Source: Deltaproteobacteria bacterium (lineage in GTDB: Bacteria; Desulfobacterota; DSM-4660; Desulfatiglandales; B25-G16). From it: 62,538 nt of DNA. The stretch spans positions 4,083,917 to 4,146,454 of the forward strand of contig CP070673.1 of the NCBI GenBank assembly GCA_020351915.1. The letters run 5' to 3'. A model generated the notes under the pieces. That model was not told where the DNA came from, did no database searches, and saw only the letters and a program-made list of their open reading frames with translations. Position 1 is the first letter of the stretch; each line of letters starts with the position of its first letter. Made by a program: the position numbers and the translations under genes. Below are positions 40,791 through 50,109 of the stretch, one piece after another.

Positions 40791-41350
40791 TAAAACATCT
40801 CCTCTCTAAACTTTGCCACATAGCCCAGTGCTTGGGTGACCGCACTCATCACGCCTTTGCTGGAGTAGGTTGCACCGCTGATGCCATCGACTTTGAGCTC
40901 ACCGGTTGCGGGCAGACCCTGGAACTGGGTGGTAAACGTGGGCTCGGTGACCTTTGAGCCGATCCCCGGGGTCTCTGAGTGGCTGGTGATACCGATATCG
41001 GTGAGGCTTCCCTGCTTACTCACCCCCACCATGACCCCGATGGTGCCGTGAAAGCCCTTGCCTCTGCCCTCTATGGCAACCGCAAAGGTCTCACCCTGCC
41101 GTTTTGCCGGAAAGATCGTGAGTTCAATGGGTCTTCCCCGCTCATCGGTACCGATCACGATCTTTTTCCGATCTAAGATCGGGTCATTATCGTAGCCGGT
41201 GAGCACCTTTTTCACCGCCGGCTCTTTGACGAACTTAATGGTCTGGTAGTCGATGGGTGCCTCGGTGACCCGGTAGATGACCGATAAGGTCAGCCCTGAT
41301 GCGGCACAGATAAGGGTCAAGACCACCACCATCCTGATAATATCACGCAC
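40790..41350 (-). CDS. rnfG: Rnf complex subunit RnfG (covalent FMN)
   Basis: A 186-residue protein with one N-terminal transmembrane helix and a periplasmic FMN-binding domain. The FMN is attached to the threonine of SGATYSS (near residue 165). The preceding SHSETPGIGSKV is also characteristic. It starts 2 bases after rnfD ends. Confidence 0.95.
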   Translation of the reverse strand: MRDIIRMVVVLTLICAASGLTLSVIYRVTEAPIDYQTIKFVKEPAVKKVLTGYDNDPILDRKKIVIGTDERGRPIELTIFPAKRQGETFAVAIEGRGKGFHGTIGVMVGVSKQGSLTDIGITSHSETPGIGSKVTEPTFTTQFQGLPATGELKVDGISGATYSSKGVMSAVTQALGYVAKFREEMF

Positions 41351-41352
41351 AC

Positions 41353-42294
41353 CTACCTCCTGCCCACGGGTTTGGGTTTGAGTTTGTTAAAAAGGGGAGT
41401 GGCTGCATTCATCACTAAGATGGCATAGAAGCTTCCATCAGGGTAGCCCCCCCACATCCGGATGATCATGGTGAGGATGCCGGCCAGAAACCCAAAGGTG
41501 AGCATCCCGGTGGGGGTAACCGGGGAGGTGACAGGCTCTGGGGCCAGAAACAGGGCAGCGAAGAGGGTGCCCCCGGTGATGAGATGGAAGGCCACCGGTG
41601 GGTAGATATCGGGGTTTATGACCCGCAGAATTGCAGCCCCTAAGGCAATCCCACAGAGAAAGGAGATGGGGATGTGCCAGCGGATGATTGTGGTTGTGAG
41701 CATAAAGAGACCACCGATAAGGATAGCCACCCCGCACACACACCCGATGGCACCGGGTTGGGTGCCCACAAACAAATCCATGAGCTCATAGGAGTAGAAG
41801 AGCGCGGGGTCCTCCTTGATGGCCATCAGGGGGGTTAAGACCTGCTCGGTGGTGTGGGGTGAAAAAAAGATGCTCATCCGATCCCCCCAGCTAAGCGTGA
41901 GCACCACCCAGGCCACCAGAACCGGGTTAAACGGATAGTTCCCCAAGCCCCCAAACACCATCTTCCCTAAGATAATGGCTACGCCAGCACCAGTTACCGG
42001 GATCCACCAGGGTACACTGGGCGGCAGGATCAGGGCAAAAAGGAGCCCTATGAGCGCTGCATGATAGTCCCGGTAGGTGAGTTTTTGGTGGGTGAGGGAT
42101 TCAATCACGGTTTCAACCACCACCGCAGTGACTACAGCGAGCAGGATAGTGATGAGGGCCCTGATACCGAATAGATACAGTGCTGCCAGTGCAGCAGGGG
42201 CGAGGGAGATGAGAAATATGAGCATCATGCGCTCAACCGTGATTTTTCCCCTGAGGTGGGGTGACATGGAGACGATGAGCGTGGTGGTATCCAT
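41353..42294 (-). CDS. rnfD: Rnf complex subunit RnfD (covalent FMN)
   Basis: 313 residues from ATG 42294 (MDTTTLIVSMSPHLRG). This start is chosen over a much longer open frame because RnfD begins here and AAGGA lies 7 bases upstream. It has about ten membrane segments. The C-terminal NAATPLFNKL holds the likely FMN-linked threonine (usually SGAT in this family, so the flanking residues are changed). GGLGNYPFNPVLVAWV is a family hallmark. Confidence 0.94.
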   Translation of the reverse strand: MDTTTLIVSMSPHLRGKITVERMMLIFLISLAPAALAALYLFGIRALITILLAVVTAVVVETVIESLTHQKLTYRDYHAALIGLLFALILPPSVPWWIPVTGAGVAIILGKMVFGGLGNYPFNPVLVAWVVLTLSWGDRMSIFFSPHTTEQVLTPLMAIKEDPALFYSYELMDLFVGTQPGAIGCVCGVAILIGGLFMLTTTIIRWHIPISFLCGIALGAAILRVINPDIYPPVAFHLITGGTLFAALFLAPEPVTSPVTPTGMLTFGFLAGILTMIIRMWGGYPDGSFYAILVMNAATPLFNKLKPKPVGRR

Positions 42295-42337
42295 AGATAT
42301 ATCCTTTTGTACGGCTTGCTCCTTCACAATGCTCCTT

Positions 42338-43696
42338 TCACTGCCTTGCTTCCATGAGCTGGTGTTTTGCGTGCCGGAAAAGATGCACCAGGGGTCTTCT
42401 GGACGGACACACGTAGTCACAGCACCCACACTCGATACAGGTAAAAAGATCCTCCCCCTCTGCCCGCTCAAACTGATCCTTGGCACAGTAGAGGGAGAGC
42501 ATCCCCGGCACGAGGTTCACCGGGCACACCATCACACATCGCCCGCAGTTGATACACTCCCGGTAGCCGGTGGTGAGCGCAATCTCATCAGAGGATAAGG
42601 CAAAAAGGCCACTTACCTCCTTAGTGAGCGGGATGGTGAGATCATACTGGGCCATGCCCATAAGCGGTCCCCCGGTAATGATCTTGGCAGCAGGCTCCCT
42701 AAACCCTCCCACTGCTTCGATGATATCACTGAGAGCGGTTCCGATCCTTACCCGTACAATCCCCCCCTGGTTCAGGGCAGTGCCACCAACGGTAATGAGC
42801 ATTTCTACCGGGGGGCGGTTACTCACTACACTGGCTCCGAGGGAGATGGCGGTATCGAGATCGCACAGGGTAACCCCCACATCCCGGGGGTGTCCGTAGG
42901 GAAGGGGGACTTCTCTGCCCAGGACTGCCTTGATGAGCAGAGCCGGTAGTGAGATGGGATAAGAGGTGCCATTGATGGCGGTGATGGTGGTCATCTCCTC
43001 TTCATCACCGGCCACGAGGCTCATAAGCTGGGGGAAAGGGCCACGGTGTTTGTCCACCACAAAGATGGTGTGGGTGGCACCGGTGAGGGTCTTGAGCACA
43101 GAAAGAGCGGTGGGGAGCTCATGGTGATCTCCCCGTGCCTGAAAGCGGTTGACTTCTAACAGTGGTTCGGTATCGAGGGCAGTGATCATGAGGGTGTCGA
43201 TTCTTTGCACTACCCGTCTGCCATCTACGCTCAGGTGGGTCTTGGGCTGATCCACCGGTACCAGGTCACTTCTCAGGGGAACGGGAGCGGGACCTCTGGT
43301 GATCAGGCCTGCCTGGTGGATGCGCTTCAGGATCTCAGAAGGTTTCAGAGCGCTTGTGTCAGGGTTTGGCTTGGGGAGCTTTGTCCAGGTATCCTTACCG
43401 TCCCCGTCAATGGTGATGGCAGGAACCAGGGTGCCCCTGAAGGTCAACTGCTCACCGATTGCCCGAACGGTGCCAGATATGGTTGCATGCAGAGGCAGGA
43501 TGTGTGCTCCCTCACCAGTGGCGATGATCTCTCCTACCTTTACCGTATCACCTACTGCTACCGTGGGGGTGGCAGGCTCACCGAGGTACTGCTGTACCGG
43601 CAGGATGACCTTTTTGGGCAGGGGGGTATCGATAAGCTCAAGGCTCAGCTGGGTTCTTTTCTGTGGGAGTGTTATTCCTTTGGTGAAGAATCCCAT
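42338..43696 (-). CDS. rnfC: Rnf complex subunit RnfC
   Basis: A 452-residue peripheral NADH-binding subunit. It has an N-terminal barrel-sandwich region (VAVGDTVKVGEIIATG), an FMN/NADH domain like the 51-kDa subunit of complex I, and two [4Fe-4S] motifs near the C-terminus (CINCGRCVMVCP and CIECGCCDYVCP). It is the first gene of the operon in the order C-D-G-E-A. A TATAAT lies on the minus strand at about 43723-43729, upstream of the ATG, without a clear -35. Confidence 0.95.
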   Translation of the reverse strand: MGFFTKGITLPQKRTQLSLELIDTPLPKKVILPVQQYLGEPATPTVAVGDTVKVGEIIATGEGAHILPLHATISGTVRAIGEQLTFRGTLVPAITIDGDGKDTWTKLPKPNPDTSALKPSEILKRIHQAGLITRGPAPVPLRSDLVPVDQPKTHLSVDGRRVVQRIDTLMITALDTEPLLEVNRFQARGDHHELPTALSVLKTLTGATHTIFVVDKHRGPFPQLMSLVAGDEEEMTTITAINGTSYPISLPALLIKAVLGREVPLPYGHPRDVGVTLCDLDTAISLGASVVSNRPPVEMLITVGGTALNQGGIVRVRIGTALSDIIEAVGGFREPAAKIITGGPLMGMAQYDLTIPLTKEVSGLFALSSDEIALTTGYRECINCGRCVMVCPVNLVPGMLSLYCAKDQFERAEGEDLFTCIECGCCDYVCPSRRPLVHLFRHAKHQLMEARQ

Positions 43697-44235
43697 GGTC
43701 TATCTCTGTTTGAGGTTTGGGTATTATAGTATCATATAAGCGATCAGGGATCAGTCTGCCGCAACTGCACTGTCAGCGAAATGGCCGACCAAAGGTCATA
43801 ATCTCCATATCGGAGATCTACGAATTAAGAACACGCCATCTGTGTCTTAGTTATTCCTGAAAGTCAAAACGAGATGGGTGTGCGCCGGCGAAAATTTGCC
43901 CCTTCATACATTAATGAACCTTTATTTGTCAAACAGATTTTAGAGAAAAATGAGGTATTTTATAAGGCCGGCCAAATCAACTTGACCTGGAAAGAGAGGT
44001 GTGATTGAATTCCTTAGATTGCGATCTGAGATCCGGGAAATGCGGATTCTAAATTTTGAATTGTGGATTTAGGGATTTAGGAATGATTACTATAGGCACT
44101 CATAACCCTGGCCCAGTCCTGGCATAAAGGCTTGCTCTGCTGATTCGAGAACCTACTGGCTTATAGACTCAGCAGGCTGACGAGAGCGTATAGCACCAGG
44201 GCGGGCTTTAGTTCACTTTAGGCACTTTAGTTACT
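43697..44235. other. Divergent spacer between rnfC and larB with a dispersed repeat
   Basis: About 540 bases without a gene. It should hold the rnf promoter (a TATAAT on the minus strand near 43725). At 44092-44226 it contains a member of the TTTAGGCACT repeat family, whose string CTTTAGTTCACTTTAGGCAC (44206-44225) also occurs at 20156-20175. The repeat ends 10 bases before the larB ATG. Confidence 0.55.
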
Positions 44236-44985
44236 ATGGATGTTGGACTTCTTAGAGATCTGTTACAGAAGCTAAAAGAGGGCACCATAGAAGTAGATGA
44301 AGCCCTTGAGAAACTCAGGAGCCTTCCTTTTGAAGATATTGGTTTTGCCTCAATCGATCATCATCGGCATTTAAGAAAGGGATTCCCAGAGGTTATCTAT
44401 GGGCGGAGAAAGAAGACAGAGCACATTATAGCAATAATCGAAAAGATGGTCGAAAAAGGGGAAAACGTTCTGGTTACCAGACTTACTAAGAGCAAGGCCG
44501 AAGCTGTTAAGAAACGGTTCCCTGCAAGTGACTACCACCCTGATGCAAGGATTCTCACCTTAGCAACGAGATCTATAGAGAAGAGGGGGAAGGGCATCAT
44601 CCTCGTAATCAGTGCTGGAACTGCTGATATACCTGTTGCTGAAGAGGCAGTAATTACAGCCCAGTTTATGGGAAATGAGGTCAAAACCCTTTTTGATGTG
44701 GGGGTTTCTGGTTTGCACAGGCTTCTTGAAAATATGGAGACTATTATGGAGGCCTCTGTGATTGTTGTTGTTGCTGGCATGGAAGGAGCGTTGCCAAGCA
44801 TTGTTGGCGGTCTTGTAGATAAGCCGGTTGTTGCAGTCCCAACAAGTGCTGGATATGGTGCCAGCTTCGAAGGCATATCCGCGCTTCTGGGGATGTTGAA
44901 TAGCTGTGCCTCAGGGGTAACTGTAGTAAATATTGATAATGGTTTCGGTGCCGGGTATGCTGCCAGCCTGATTAATCGTCTTTAG
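44236..44985 (+). CDS. larB: LarB, nickel-pincer cofactor biosynthesis carboxylase
   Basis: A 249-residue member of the PurE-like LarB family. The C-terminal half has VISAGTADIPVAEEA, FDVGVSGLHR, VAGMEGALPSIVGGL and VPTSAGYG, the AIR-carboxylase-like core. LarB carboxylates and hydrolyses nicotinic acid adenine dinucleotide as the first step to the NPN cofactor used by lactate racemase and related enzymes. No larC, larE or larA is in the window, so it is an orphan here. The start lies directly after a dispersed repeat and has no clear ribosome site. Confidence 0.92.
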   Translation: MDVGLLRDLLQKLKEGTIEVDEALEKLRSLPFEDIGFASIDHHRHLRKGFPEVIYGRRKKTEHIIAIIEKMVEKGENVLVTRLTKSKAEAVKKRFPASDYHPDARILTLATRSIEKRGKGIILVISAGTADIPVAEEAVITAQFMGNEVKTLFDVGVSGLHRLLENMETIMEASVIVVVAGMEGALPSIVGGLVDKPVVAVPTSAGYGASFEGISALLGMLNSCASGVTVVNIDNGFGAGYAASLINRL

Positions 44986-45000
44986 ACAATAAGTGTCTAA

Positions 45001-45116
45001 AGTGCCTAAAGTTAAAAGTGAACTAAAGTTACTGTAACTACCTGTTCTTCACAGGTGTTCTTAGTATTCTCCAGGGCCGATTGGGTACACAAGGACTTTA
45101 GTTCGGTTTAGGCACT
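45001..45116. repeat. Inverted pair of TTTAGGCACT-family repeats (hairpin)
   Basis: AGTGCCTAAAG...GTGAACTAAAGT (45001-45029) and ACTTTAGTTCGGTTTAGGCA (45095-45114) are inverted copies of the dispersed string found at 20156 and 44206. They can pair across a ~65-base loop. The element lies between the convergent larB and radical SAM genes and may serve as a terminator. Confidence 0.65.
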
Positions 45117-45123
45117 TGTAATT

Positions 45124-46494
45124 TTAGTCACTTCTCAGTGCTTCTCTTCTGATATCCTGAACCATACTTTTTAGCCTGCTCGCCTTTTCAAAGACCTCCC
45201 CATCCCAACAGGGAATAATACTGTTATTGTGGAAAAGGGGATCAGAGACTAGATCAAATCGTGAAACCGCCACTGCCTCTTTCCACATCTCTGTATGAGG
45301 TATAGGCGAGTATTCACTTAAATAGGGCAGGGTTCCTATTCTTCCAGCATATGTTATGGTTTCAGCAACCTGATCACCGGTTTGGCCAGGGAGGCCAATC
45401 AAGACATATGAACCTATCTGATCCGTGGTAAATCCTGCTCTTTTGAGGTGCGCTACGGCCTGCTCAAACTCCTCCTCCGAAAACTTTTTCCCCAGTCTTC
45501 TCTGGAGCTCGGTATCAGAGGTTTCCAGGCCCAACCTGATCGATTTAAAACCTGTCTTATAGAGCAGGTCTGCTATTTCTTGGTCAATACAGGTAATGTG
45601 AAGGCCATTAGGACAGTGAAATCTGAGGTTGAGGTTGTTCCGTACTACCTCTTCTAGAAACACACAGATATGGGTGTCGGCGTGTACAAGAAGGGCATCA
45701 TCATAGAAGGCAAAATCTATGACGTTATATCCCCTATGCCAAAAGATGACCTCTTCAAATAACTCGAGGGGCTCCCTTTTCGTGTAGTGAGGATGTAAGT
45801 AGTGGGAGGCACAGTAGGGACACCGAAAAGGACATCCGGAAGAGCCCAAGAGACAGACATAATCTATCTTGGTGAGCAAATCAAATGCTGGATAGGGCAA
45901 GAAAGCTTCGAGCTTTTCTTCAGGGGTAAAATCTGGTATATTTTCTTTTAATAACCGGGCTAACTCTCCAGGCCAGAACTGGCGAGGGGAAGAGACAACG
46001 AAATCGGCACCGGAATAAGTGCTGGCATGCCCTGGGCATAGGGTGGCATAAATACCACCGAGTATTACTGGTGCGTCTGGATAAACATCTTTGGCAAGGT
46101 GGATAGCCTCAAAGACTCCTGGGTACCAGTAGGTCATGAGGGAGGTAATAAGTATTGCCTCTGGTTTTCTTGCCTGTTTTAATGCTCTTGTAAATGCCTG
46201 TGGAGTTATGCCGTACCGACTGTAGGCCCTTGGAATAGTTGATAGCTGCGGAGGCTTGGGAACATTCTGTTTCCAGAATTTCCCGGTTCCATATCGACGC
46301 CGAACCGGTTTCTTTATGTTACCTGTTTCCTTCATGAGTGGGTGGTGGATATCGAGGCAATCTATGAGATGTACTGTAAAACCTGATTTCCGTAATCTGC
46401 CAGCCAGATAGAGCAAACCTAATGGTTTTGCCCATAGATCATAGGCCGCAAAATCATACACCCAGGGATTGATCAGTATTACTGTTGGTTTCAT
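45124..46494 (-). CDS. B12-binding-type radical SAM protein
   Basis: 456 residues. The N-terminal ~190 residues form a Rossmann-like, cobalamin-type domain (VILINPWVYDFAAYDLWAKP, ITSLMTYWYPG, LGGIYATL), followed by a radical SAM core with GSSGCPFRCPYCASHYLHP (CxxxCxxC). The second half has GLETSDTELQRRLGKKFSEE and YVLIGLPGQT. This layout is that of the large B12-dependent radical SAM class, many of which methylate or rearrange unreactive carbons. The usual DxHxxG cobalamin motif is not obvious, so B12 binding is uncertain. It is divergent from dtd. Confidence 0.85.
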   Translation of the reverse strand: MKPTVILINPWVYDFAAYDLWAKPLGLLYLAGRLRKSGFTVHLIDCLDIHHPLMKETGNIKKPVRRRYGTGKFWKQNVPKPPQLSTIPRAYSRYGITPQAFTRALKQARKPEAILITSLMTYWYPGVFEAIHLAKDVYPDAPVILGGIYATLCPGHASTYSGADFVVSSPRQFWPGELARLLKENIPDFTPEEKLEAFLPYPAFDLLTKIDYVCLLGSSGCPFRCPYCASHYLHPHYTKREPLELFEEVIFWHRGYNVIDFAFYDDALLVHADTHICVFLEEVVRNNLNLRFHCPNGLHITCIDQEIADLLYKTGFKSIRLGLETSDTELQRRLGKKFSEEEFEQAVAHLKRAGFTTDQIGSYVLIGLPGQTGDQVAETITYAGRIGTLPYLSEYSPIPHTEMWKEAVAVSRFDLVSDPLFHNNSIIPCWDGEVFEKASRLKSMVQDIRREALRSD

Positions 46495-46598
46495 AGAGGA
46501 TTTGATGTTTATTGGGTTTTAGCATAAGAAAGATAAGAAACTCAAGAAACACAACAAGCCATGATCAACGAACATTGCCTACTATCGAGGAGGACTCT

Positions 46599-47048
46599 GT
46601 GAGAGCTGTGGTGCAGCGGGTCAAGATGGCTCAGGTACGCATTGGCAATGAGGTTGTGGGCGAGATTGGTCACGGTCTCTTAATCTTTCTGGGCGTAGGT
46701 ACAGAGGATAACAGTGACAATGCAGATTACCTGGCATCGAAAATAGCTCACCTGAGAATCTTTGGCGATGATAAGGGAAAGATGAATCTATCGCTTTTGG
46801 AGACAGGTGGCGCGGCACTGGTTGTATCACAATTCACCCTCTGGGGAAACTGCACAAAGGGAAGGAGACCTTCTTTTATTGGGGCGGCTGATCCTGGTGT
46901 TGCAAATGGTCTATATCAGCAATTCATCTCCTCTTTGAAGGACACGGGTATTCATGCGGCCTAGGGAAGATTTCAGGAGATGATGGATGTCCACCTTGTG
47001 AATGATGGACCGGTCACCATGTTACTTGATAGTGCCAAAACTTTTTAG
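46599..47048 (+). pseudogene. dtd: D-aminoacyl-tRNA deacylase with an in-frame UAG
   Basis: The GTG at 46599 has GAGGAGGAC 6 bases upstream and gives the normal start (RAVVQRVKMAQVRIG). LRIFGDDKGKMNLSLLETGG and the active-site SQFTLWG are intact. At codon 122 a TAG (46962-46964) stands where Dtd has the Thr of a TGxF motif. The same frame then continues without any lesion through GRFQEMMDVHLVNDGPVTML to TAG at 47046. Read through, the length is 149, exactly the family's. The truncated product would lack the essential Gly-cisPro (NDGPVT) loop, so it should be inactive unless the UAG is suppressed. Dtd normally clears D-amino acids and glycine from mischarged tRNA. Confidence 0.85.
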
Positions 47049-47065
47049 ACAGGGAAGGTTTTATC

Positions 47066-47785
47066 ATGGATTACAGAGGTGAGGAGTTTTCAGAAAAAAC
47101 TGATGAACTGGGGCTTCCGGAAACAACGGATAAGAAGAAGAAAAGACGGGGGGTTTCTATTCTTAGATGGGTTATTATATTTCTTGTTATTATTTATTTC
47201 CTCTTGTCATCTTATCGTGTTCCTCTGTTAATCCAGATGGGTAAGTACCTTATTGTGGAACATGAGCCAAGGAAAGCTGATCTCATTGTCTGTGTTGCCG
47301 GGGGGGATGTAGAGAGGGCCCTTGCGGTGGTTGATGTCTTTCGGCAGGGTCTTGGACCCTACATTTTTAGAGCAAAAGAGGAGAAGCCAGATGGTTTCGA
47401 TTACCTTAAGAGACAGGTCAAGAACTATCCTGCTGGATTTGATTTATTTAAATTGATCACGGAGGGCTTCGAAATCCCGGAGAAGGTGATTCTCTCACCG
47501 GACGAGAGGGTTGATAGCACCATAGATGAAGTCAGATTGGTACGGAAATTGGTGCTGGATAAGGGATTTAAGTCAGTGATCGTAATCACCTCACTCACCC
47601 ATTCTCGGAGGGCCTGGTTGACCTTCAAAAAGGTCTTTAAGGATGATGATGTCGAGATAATCTCGCTCCCATCCCACTACCAGCTTTTCAATCCAAAGGA
47701 TTGGTGGAAAAAGAGAAAATATGCCCGAGAGGTTATTATTGAATACCAAAAGTTGATCTATTATAAGATTGCGTATCTTATTTGA
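47066..47785 (+). CDS. DUF218/YdcF-like membrane-anchored protein
   Basis: 239 residues with a charged N-terminus, one transmembrane segment (residues ~34-50, WVIIFLVIIYFLLSSY) and a DUF218 domain. The domain shows ADLIVCVAGGDVERALAVVD, the VDSTIDEVRLVRKLV turn (usually ST-x-EN) and SVIVITSLTHSRRAW. The family includes YdcF and SanA-like envelope proteins of unclear enzymatic role. It follows dtd by 17 bases with GGGAAGG before its ATG and is probably co-transcribed. Confidence 0.85.
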   Translation: MDYRGEEFSEKTDELGLPETTDKKKKRRGVSILRWVIIFLVIIYFLLSSYRVPLLIQMGKYLIVEHEPRKADLIVCVAGGDVERALAVVDVFRQGLGPYIFRAKEEKPDGFDYLKRQVKNYPAGFDLFKLITEGFEIPEKVILSPDERVDSTIDEVRLVRKLVLDKGFKSVIVITSLTHSRRAWLTFKKVFKDDDVEIISLPSHYQLFNPKDWWKKRKYAREVIIEYQKLIYYKIAYLI

Positions 47786-48587
47786 TGCTGTCCGTTGCTT
47801 GTTGTCCGTTGGAAGGGATCACCATCCTGAGCCTAACAGGCAGGCATGTTTCGATTTCACTCTCGCTGGCACTGGCCAAATCTTCAAGGGTTCACTAGCC
47901 GTCTATATAGCGCAAGATCTTAATCCCGCTAAGCAGGATATCAAATTTTTGTAATACCACTAAGGTGCAAATGATAATTAGGATCGGAGAACGGTTGCGG
48001 TTGCCTGCCCGCTCGTGCCTTGCAATGGCAGGCGGGTCGCTTTCGCTCAGGCGTTAGCAGGCGGGCGCAGCTCGAAACGGTTAACGGTTAATTCCGACCT
48101 GTCGGGAAAACCAGCCCGCCATAAGTCTGGCGGGCCAGCAGCGCAACCGTATAACTTTAGACGAGACCAACATCGCTTCGCCTCTGAAGCTGCTTGAAAA
48201 TCTTTACAATATCAGGGTATATCTAAGATTCCAGTTCCGTGAGCACTTCTCATTTGTCTCAGAATCATTGGCCAAACCCTAGTTAGAGAAAAGGGGCTTT
48301 TTTCAATCCTTCCAAAGTTGACCCAAAATATTACATACAATACGCTCTCCTGAAACGACAGGATGTTTACTCTGGCCTTGACAAAAGAGTGCCGAGTTGC
48401 TAGCTACCCGTATGGTATGATTTCTAAGGGAGAAGATAGCGTATTTCGAATGGCTTCTGACAGTGTTTCTTTAGTTTCCGTGCCCATTTTAAGAATCAGG
48501 TTCTTGGTTTCACAGCTTATCCTGTAAACCTCCGATCTCTCATTCAATAGAGATTATGAGGGACAAAAAGGAGGAGATATTAAGAAC
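47786..48587. other. 800-base spacer with GC-rich hairpins
   Basis: No gene recognised. Between 48004 and 48136 it carries several GC-rich palindromes: CCTGCC/GGCAGG (48004-48009 and 48027-48032), CCGACCTGTCGG (48094-48105) and GCCCGCC/GGCGGGC (48114-48120 and 48129-48135). The repeated words CAGGCGGG and GCAGGCGGGC add to this. These resemble the hairpins in the tRNA-Glu relics. The promoter of the following YfaZ-like gene should be near 48500. Confidence 0.6.
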
Positions 48588-49178
48588 ATGAAAAAGATTA
48601 TAGGACAAATTGTTTTCATTACAATAATCATGTCAAATGTTTCCTTTGCAGGCATATATGATCTTGAGGTCAATGCAGGCAGCTCAACTCTAGAAGCGAG
48701 ATTTAATGCTACGCTGCCTCTTGAGAAAGGCTTTTTATCAACTGGTCTCGGTGCGACTTACAACGATGATGATTACAAAATAGCCGATGTGAAATTGACC
48801 AGAGGTAATGAAATATTGTTACCTGCATTAAGGTTCAACTTGGGTTTTAAGGGTTTGTGGGGAAATATAGAGAAGGATCATAAGGATGGTGATCTGATGG
48901 CGATAGGCTTTCTATTTTCAGGAAAATATACTATTCCCGAAACCATTTCGCTCATACCCATAGAGGTTTCAGTAGGTTTCTCTTTAGCCCCAGATCCTGT
49001 CTGTTTTTTGGATTCGGATAGGTACCTGGAATTCAGAACCAGCCTCGGTTTTTGTATTGTTAAGAATGGAGCAATTATCCTTGGATATAGATACATCAAG
49101 GTTGGTTTTGATGACGACCACGGAGAGTGGGAAATGTCAGACGAAACTTTCTTTGTCGGTTACCAGCTAAGGTATTAG
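48588..49178 (+). CDS. YfaZ-like outer membrane beta-barrel protein
   Basis: 196 residues with a clear signal peptide (KKIIGQIVFITIIMSNVSFA, cleavage after residue ~21). A mature part with alternating hydrophobic strands follows: GSSTLEARFNATLP, GFLSTGLGATYNDDDYKIADV, and a terminal FFVGYQLRY with the C-terminal aromatic residue of outer membrane barrels. The pattern resembles YfaZ-type small porin-like proteins. AAAAAGGAGGAG precedes the ATG by ~11 bases. Function unknown; the next genes concern outer-membrane lipid traffic. Confidence 0.75.
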   Translation: MKKIIGQIVFITIIMSNVSFAGIYDLEVNAGSSTLEARFNATLPLEKGFLSTGLGATYNDDDYKIADVKLTRGNEILLPALRFNLGFKGLWGNIEKDHKDGDLMAIGFLFSGKYTIPETISLIPIEVSVGFSLAPDPVCFLDSDRYLEFRTSLGFCIVKNGAIILGYRYIKVGFDDDHGEWEMSDETFFVGYQLRY

Positions 49179-49284
49179 TAACATTCAAAAGTTGAGGCAC
49201 AGGCGTTTCTTGGACTAATGCAACCGTATTCAGAGAATGTTGCCAGTGCCCATGGAGGAACGCACCTCGCCCTATAAGGATTCG

Positions 49285-49944
49285 TTATTTTTTCTGCTCG
49301 GTGAGTTCTGTTTGCTGCTTGGATTTCAGTTTGGCAATAAGTTCCTTGAATGATGAGTTGGCAAGTATTTCATTGAACTGTGCCCGGTAGTTTTTAGCAA
49401 TGCTCACCCCTTCAATCGCTACATCACAGACAAGCCAGTTGCCCTGTTTGTTTTTAAAAAGGTACAATACGGGAATTTCAGTATCTTCATTTGTTATGAT
49501 CTTGGTGGCCACCACCACATAACTCCCTTTCACAGTCTCATTGAGGTAGAGGATGTTCTTTTCGGAAAAACTGCCAGCTTTTGCCAGATAAGCATCAATT
49601 TTATCTAAATATGTGCGCTCCAGAAGGTCACTGAAGATTTTGACAAACTCCTGTTTTTCTTCTTGGGTCCTTTTTTGCCAATGAGCCCCTAATGCCCTTC
49701 TGGCAAATTCCTCCTCATCAAATCTTTCTTTAATCAATTTGAGGAGGATGTCTTTTTTCTCATTCTGCTTGTCGGGTGTTTTAAAAGACGGATCATTAAG
49801 GACCTCGATCATCTGATCGAGGGTTTCTTTAAGATAATCAGTGACCGGTCTAGGCCCCGCCCAGTTCGGAGACGATAGCAATACCGTCAGCACCAAAGGC
49901 ACTATTGCATAGACATTAAAGGATTTGTTCCGTTGTATTTTCAT
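49285..49944 (-). CDS. MlaC/Ttg2D-like periplasmic lipid carrier (HpnM-like)
   Basis: 219 residues from ATG 49944 (AGGA 6 bases upstream), with a signal peptide (MKIQRNKSFNVYAIVPLV to ~28). An MlaC fold follows (YLKETLDQMIEVLNDP, ERFDEEEFARRALGAHW, YLFKNKQGNWLVCDVAIEGV, then NYRAQFNEILANSSFKELI). MlaC shuttles phospholipid between MlaA at the outer membrane and an inner-membrane transporter. HpnM, a close relative, works with the RND protein HpnN in hopanoid transport. The neighbouring gene here is an RND/MMPL transporter rather than MlaFEDB, which favours an HpnM/N-like pairing. Confidence 0.88.
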   Translation of the reverse strand: MKIQRNKSFNVYAIVPLVLTVLLSSPNWAGPRPVTDYLKETLDQMIEVLNDPSFKTPDKQNEKKDILLKLIKERFDEEEFARRALGAHWQKRTQEEKQEFVKIFSDLLERTYLDKIDAYLAKAGSFSEKNILYLNETVKGSYVVVATKIITNEDTEIPVLYLFKNKQGNWLVCDVAIEGVSIAKNYRAQFNEILANSSFKELIAKLKSKQQTELTEQKK

Positions 49945-50109
49945 TGTTTTTCCTGACTTCAAATGCATGTTAAAATATCCTTCTTAATACATTCGGATTA
50001 TTTCCCCTAAGCCAGACGATGGGGTTTTTTTGATTTGTTCTTACCATTCGAAGGTCTTTTCAGCCAGTGGCAAAAAACGTTTTTCCATAAGCTACACAAG
50101 GTTCATGAC

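Noticed and set aside
41438-41743. 101-codon frame within rnfD
   Set aside because: Out-of-frame shadow in a GC-rich membrane-protein gene, His/Arg/Pro-rich.
18131-47048. Pyrrolysine as explanation for in-frame UAGs
   Set aside because: Not called because TAG is a common terminator of intact genes in this window, no pyl genes are visible, and the interrupted genes are not methylamine methyltransferases. Kept only as a test in the findings.
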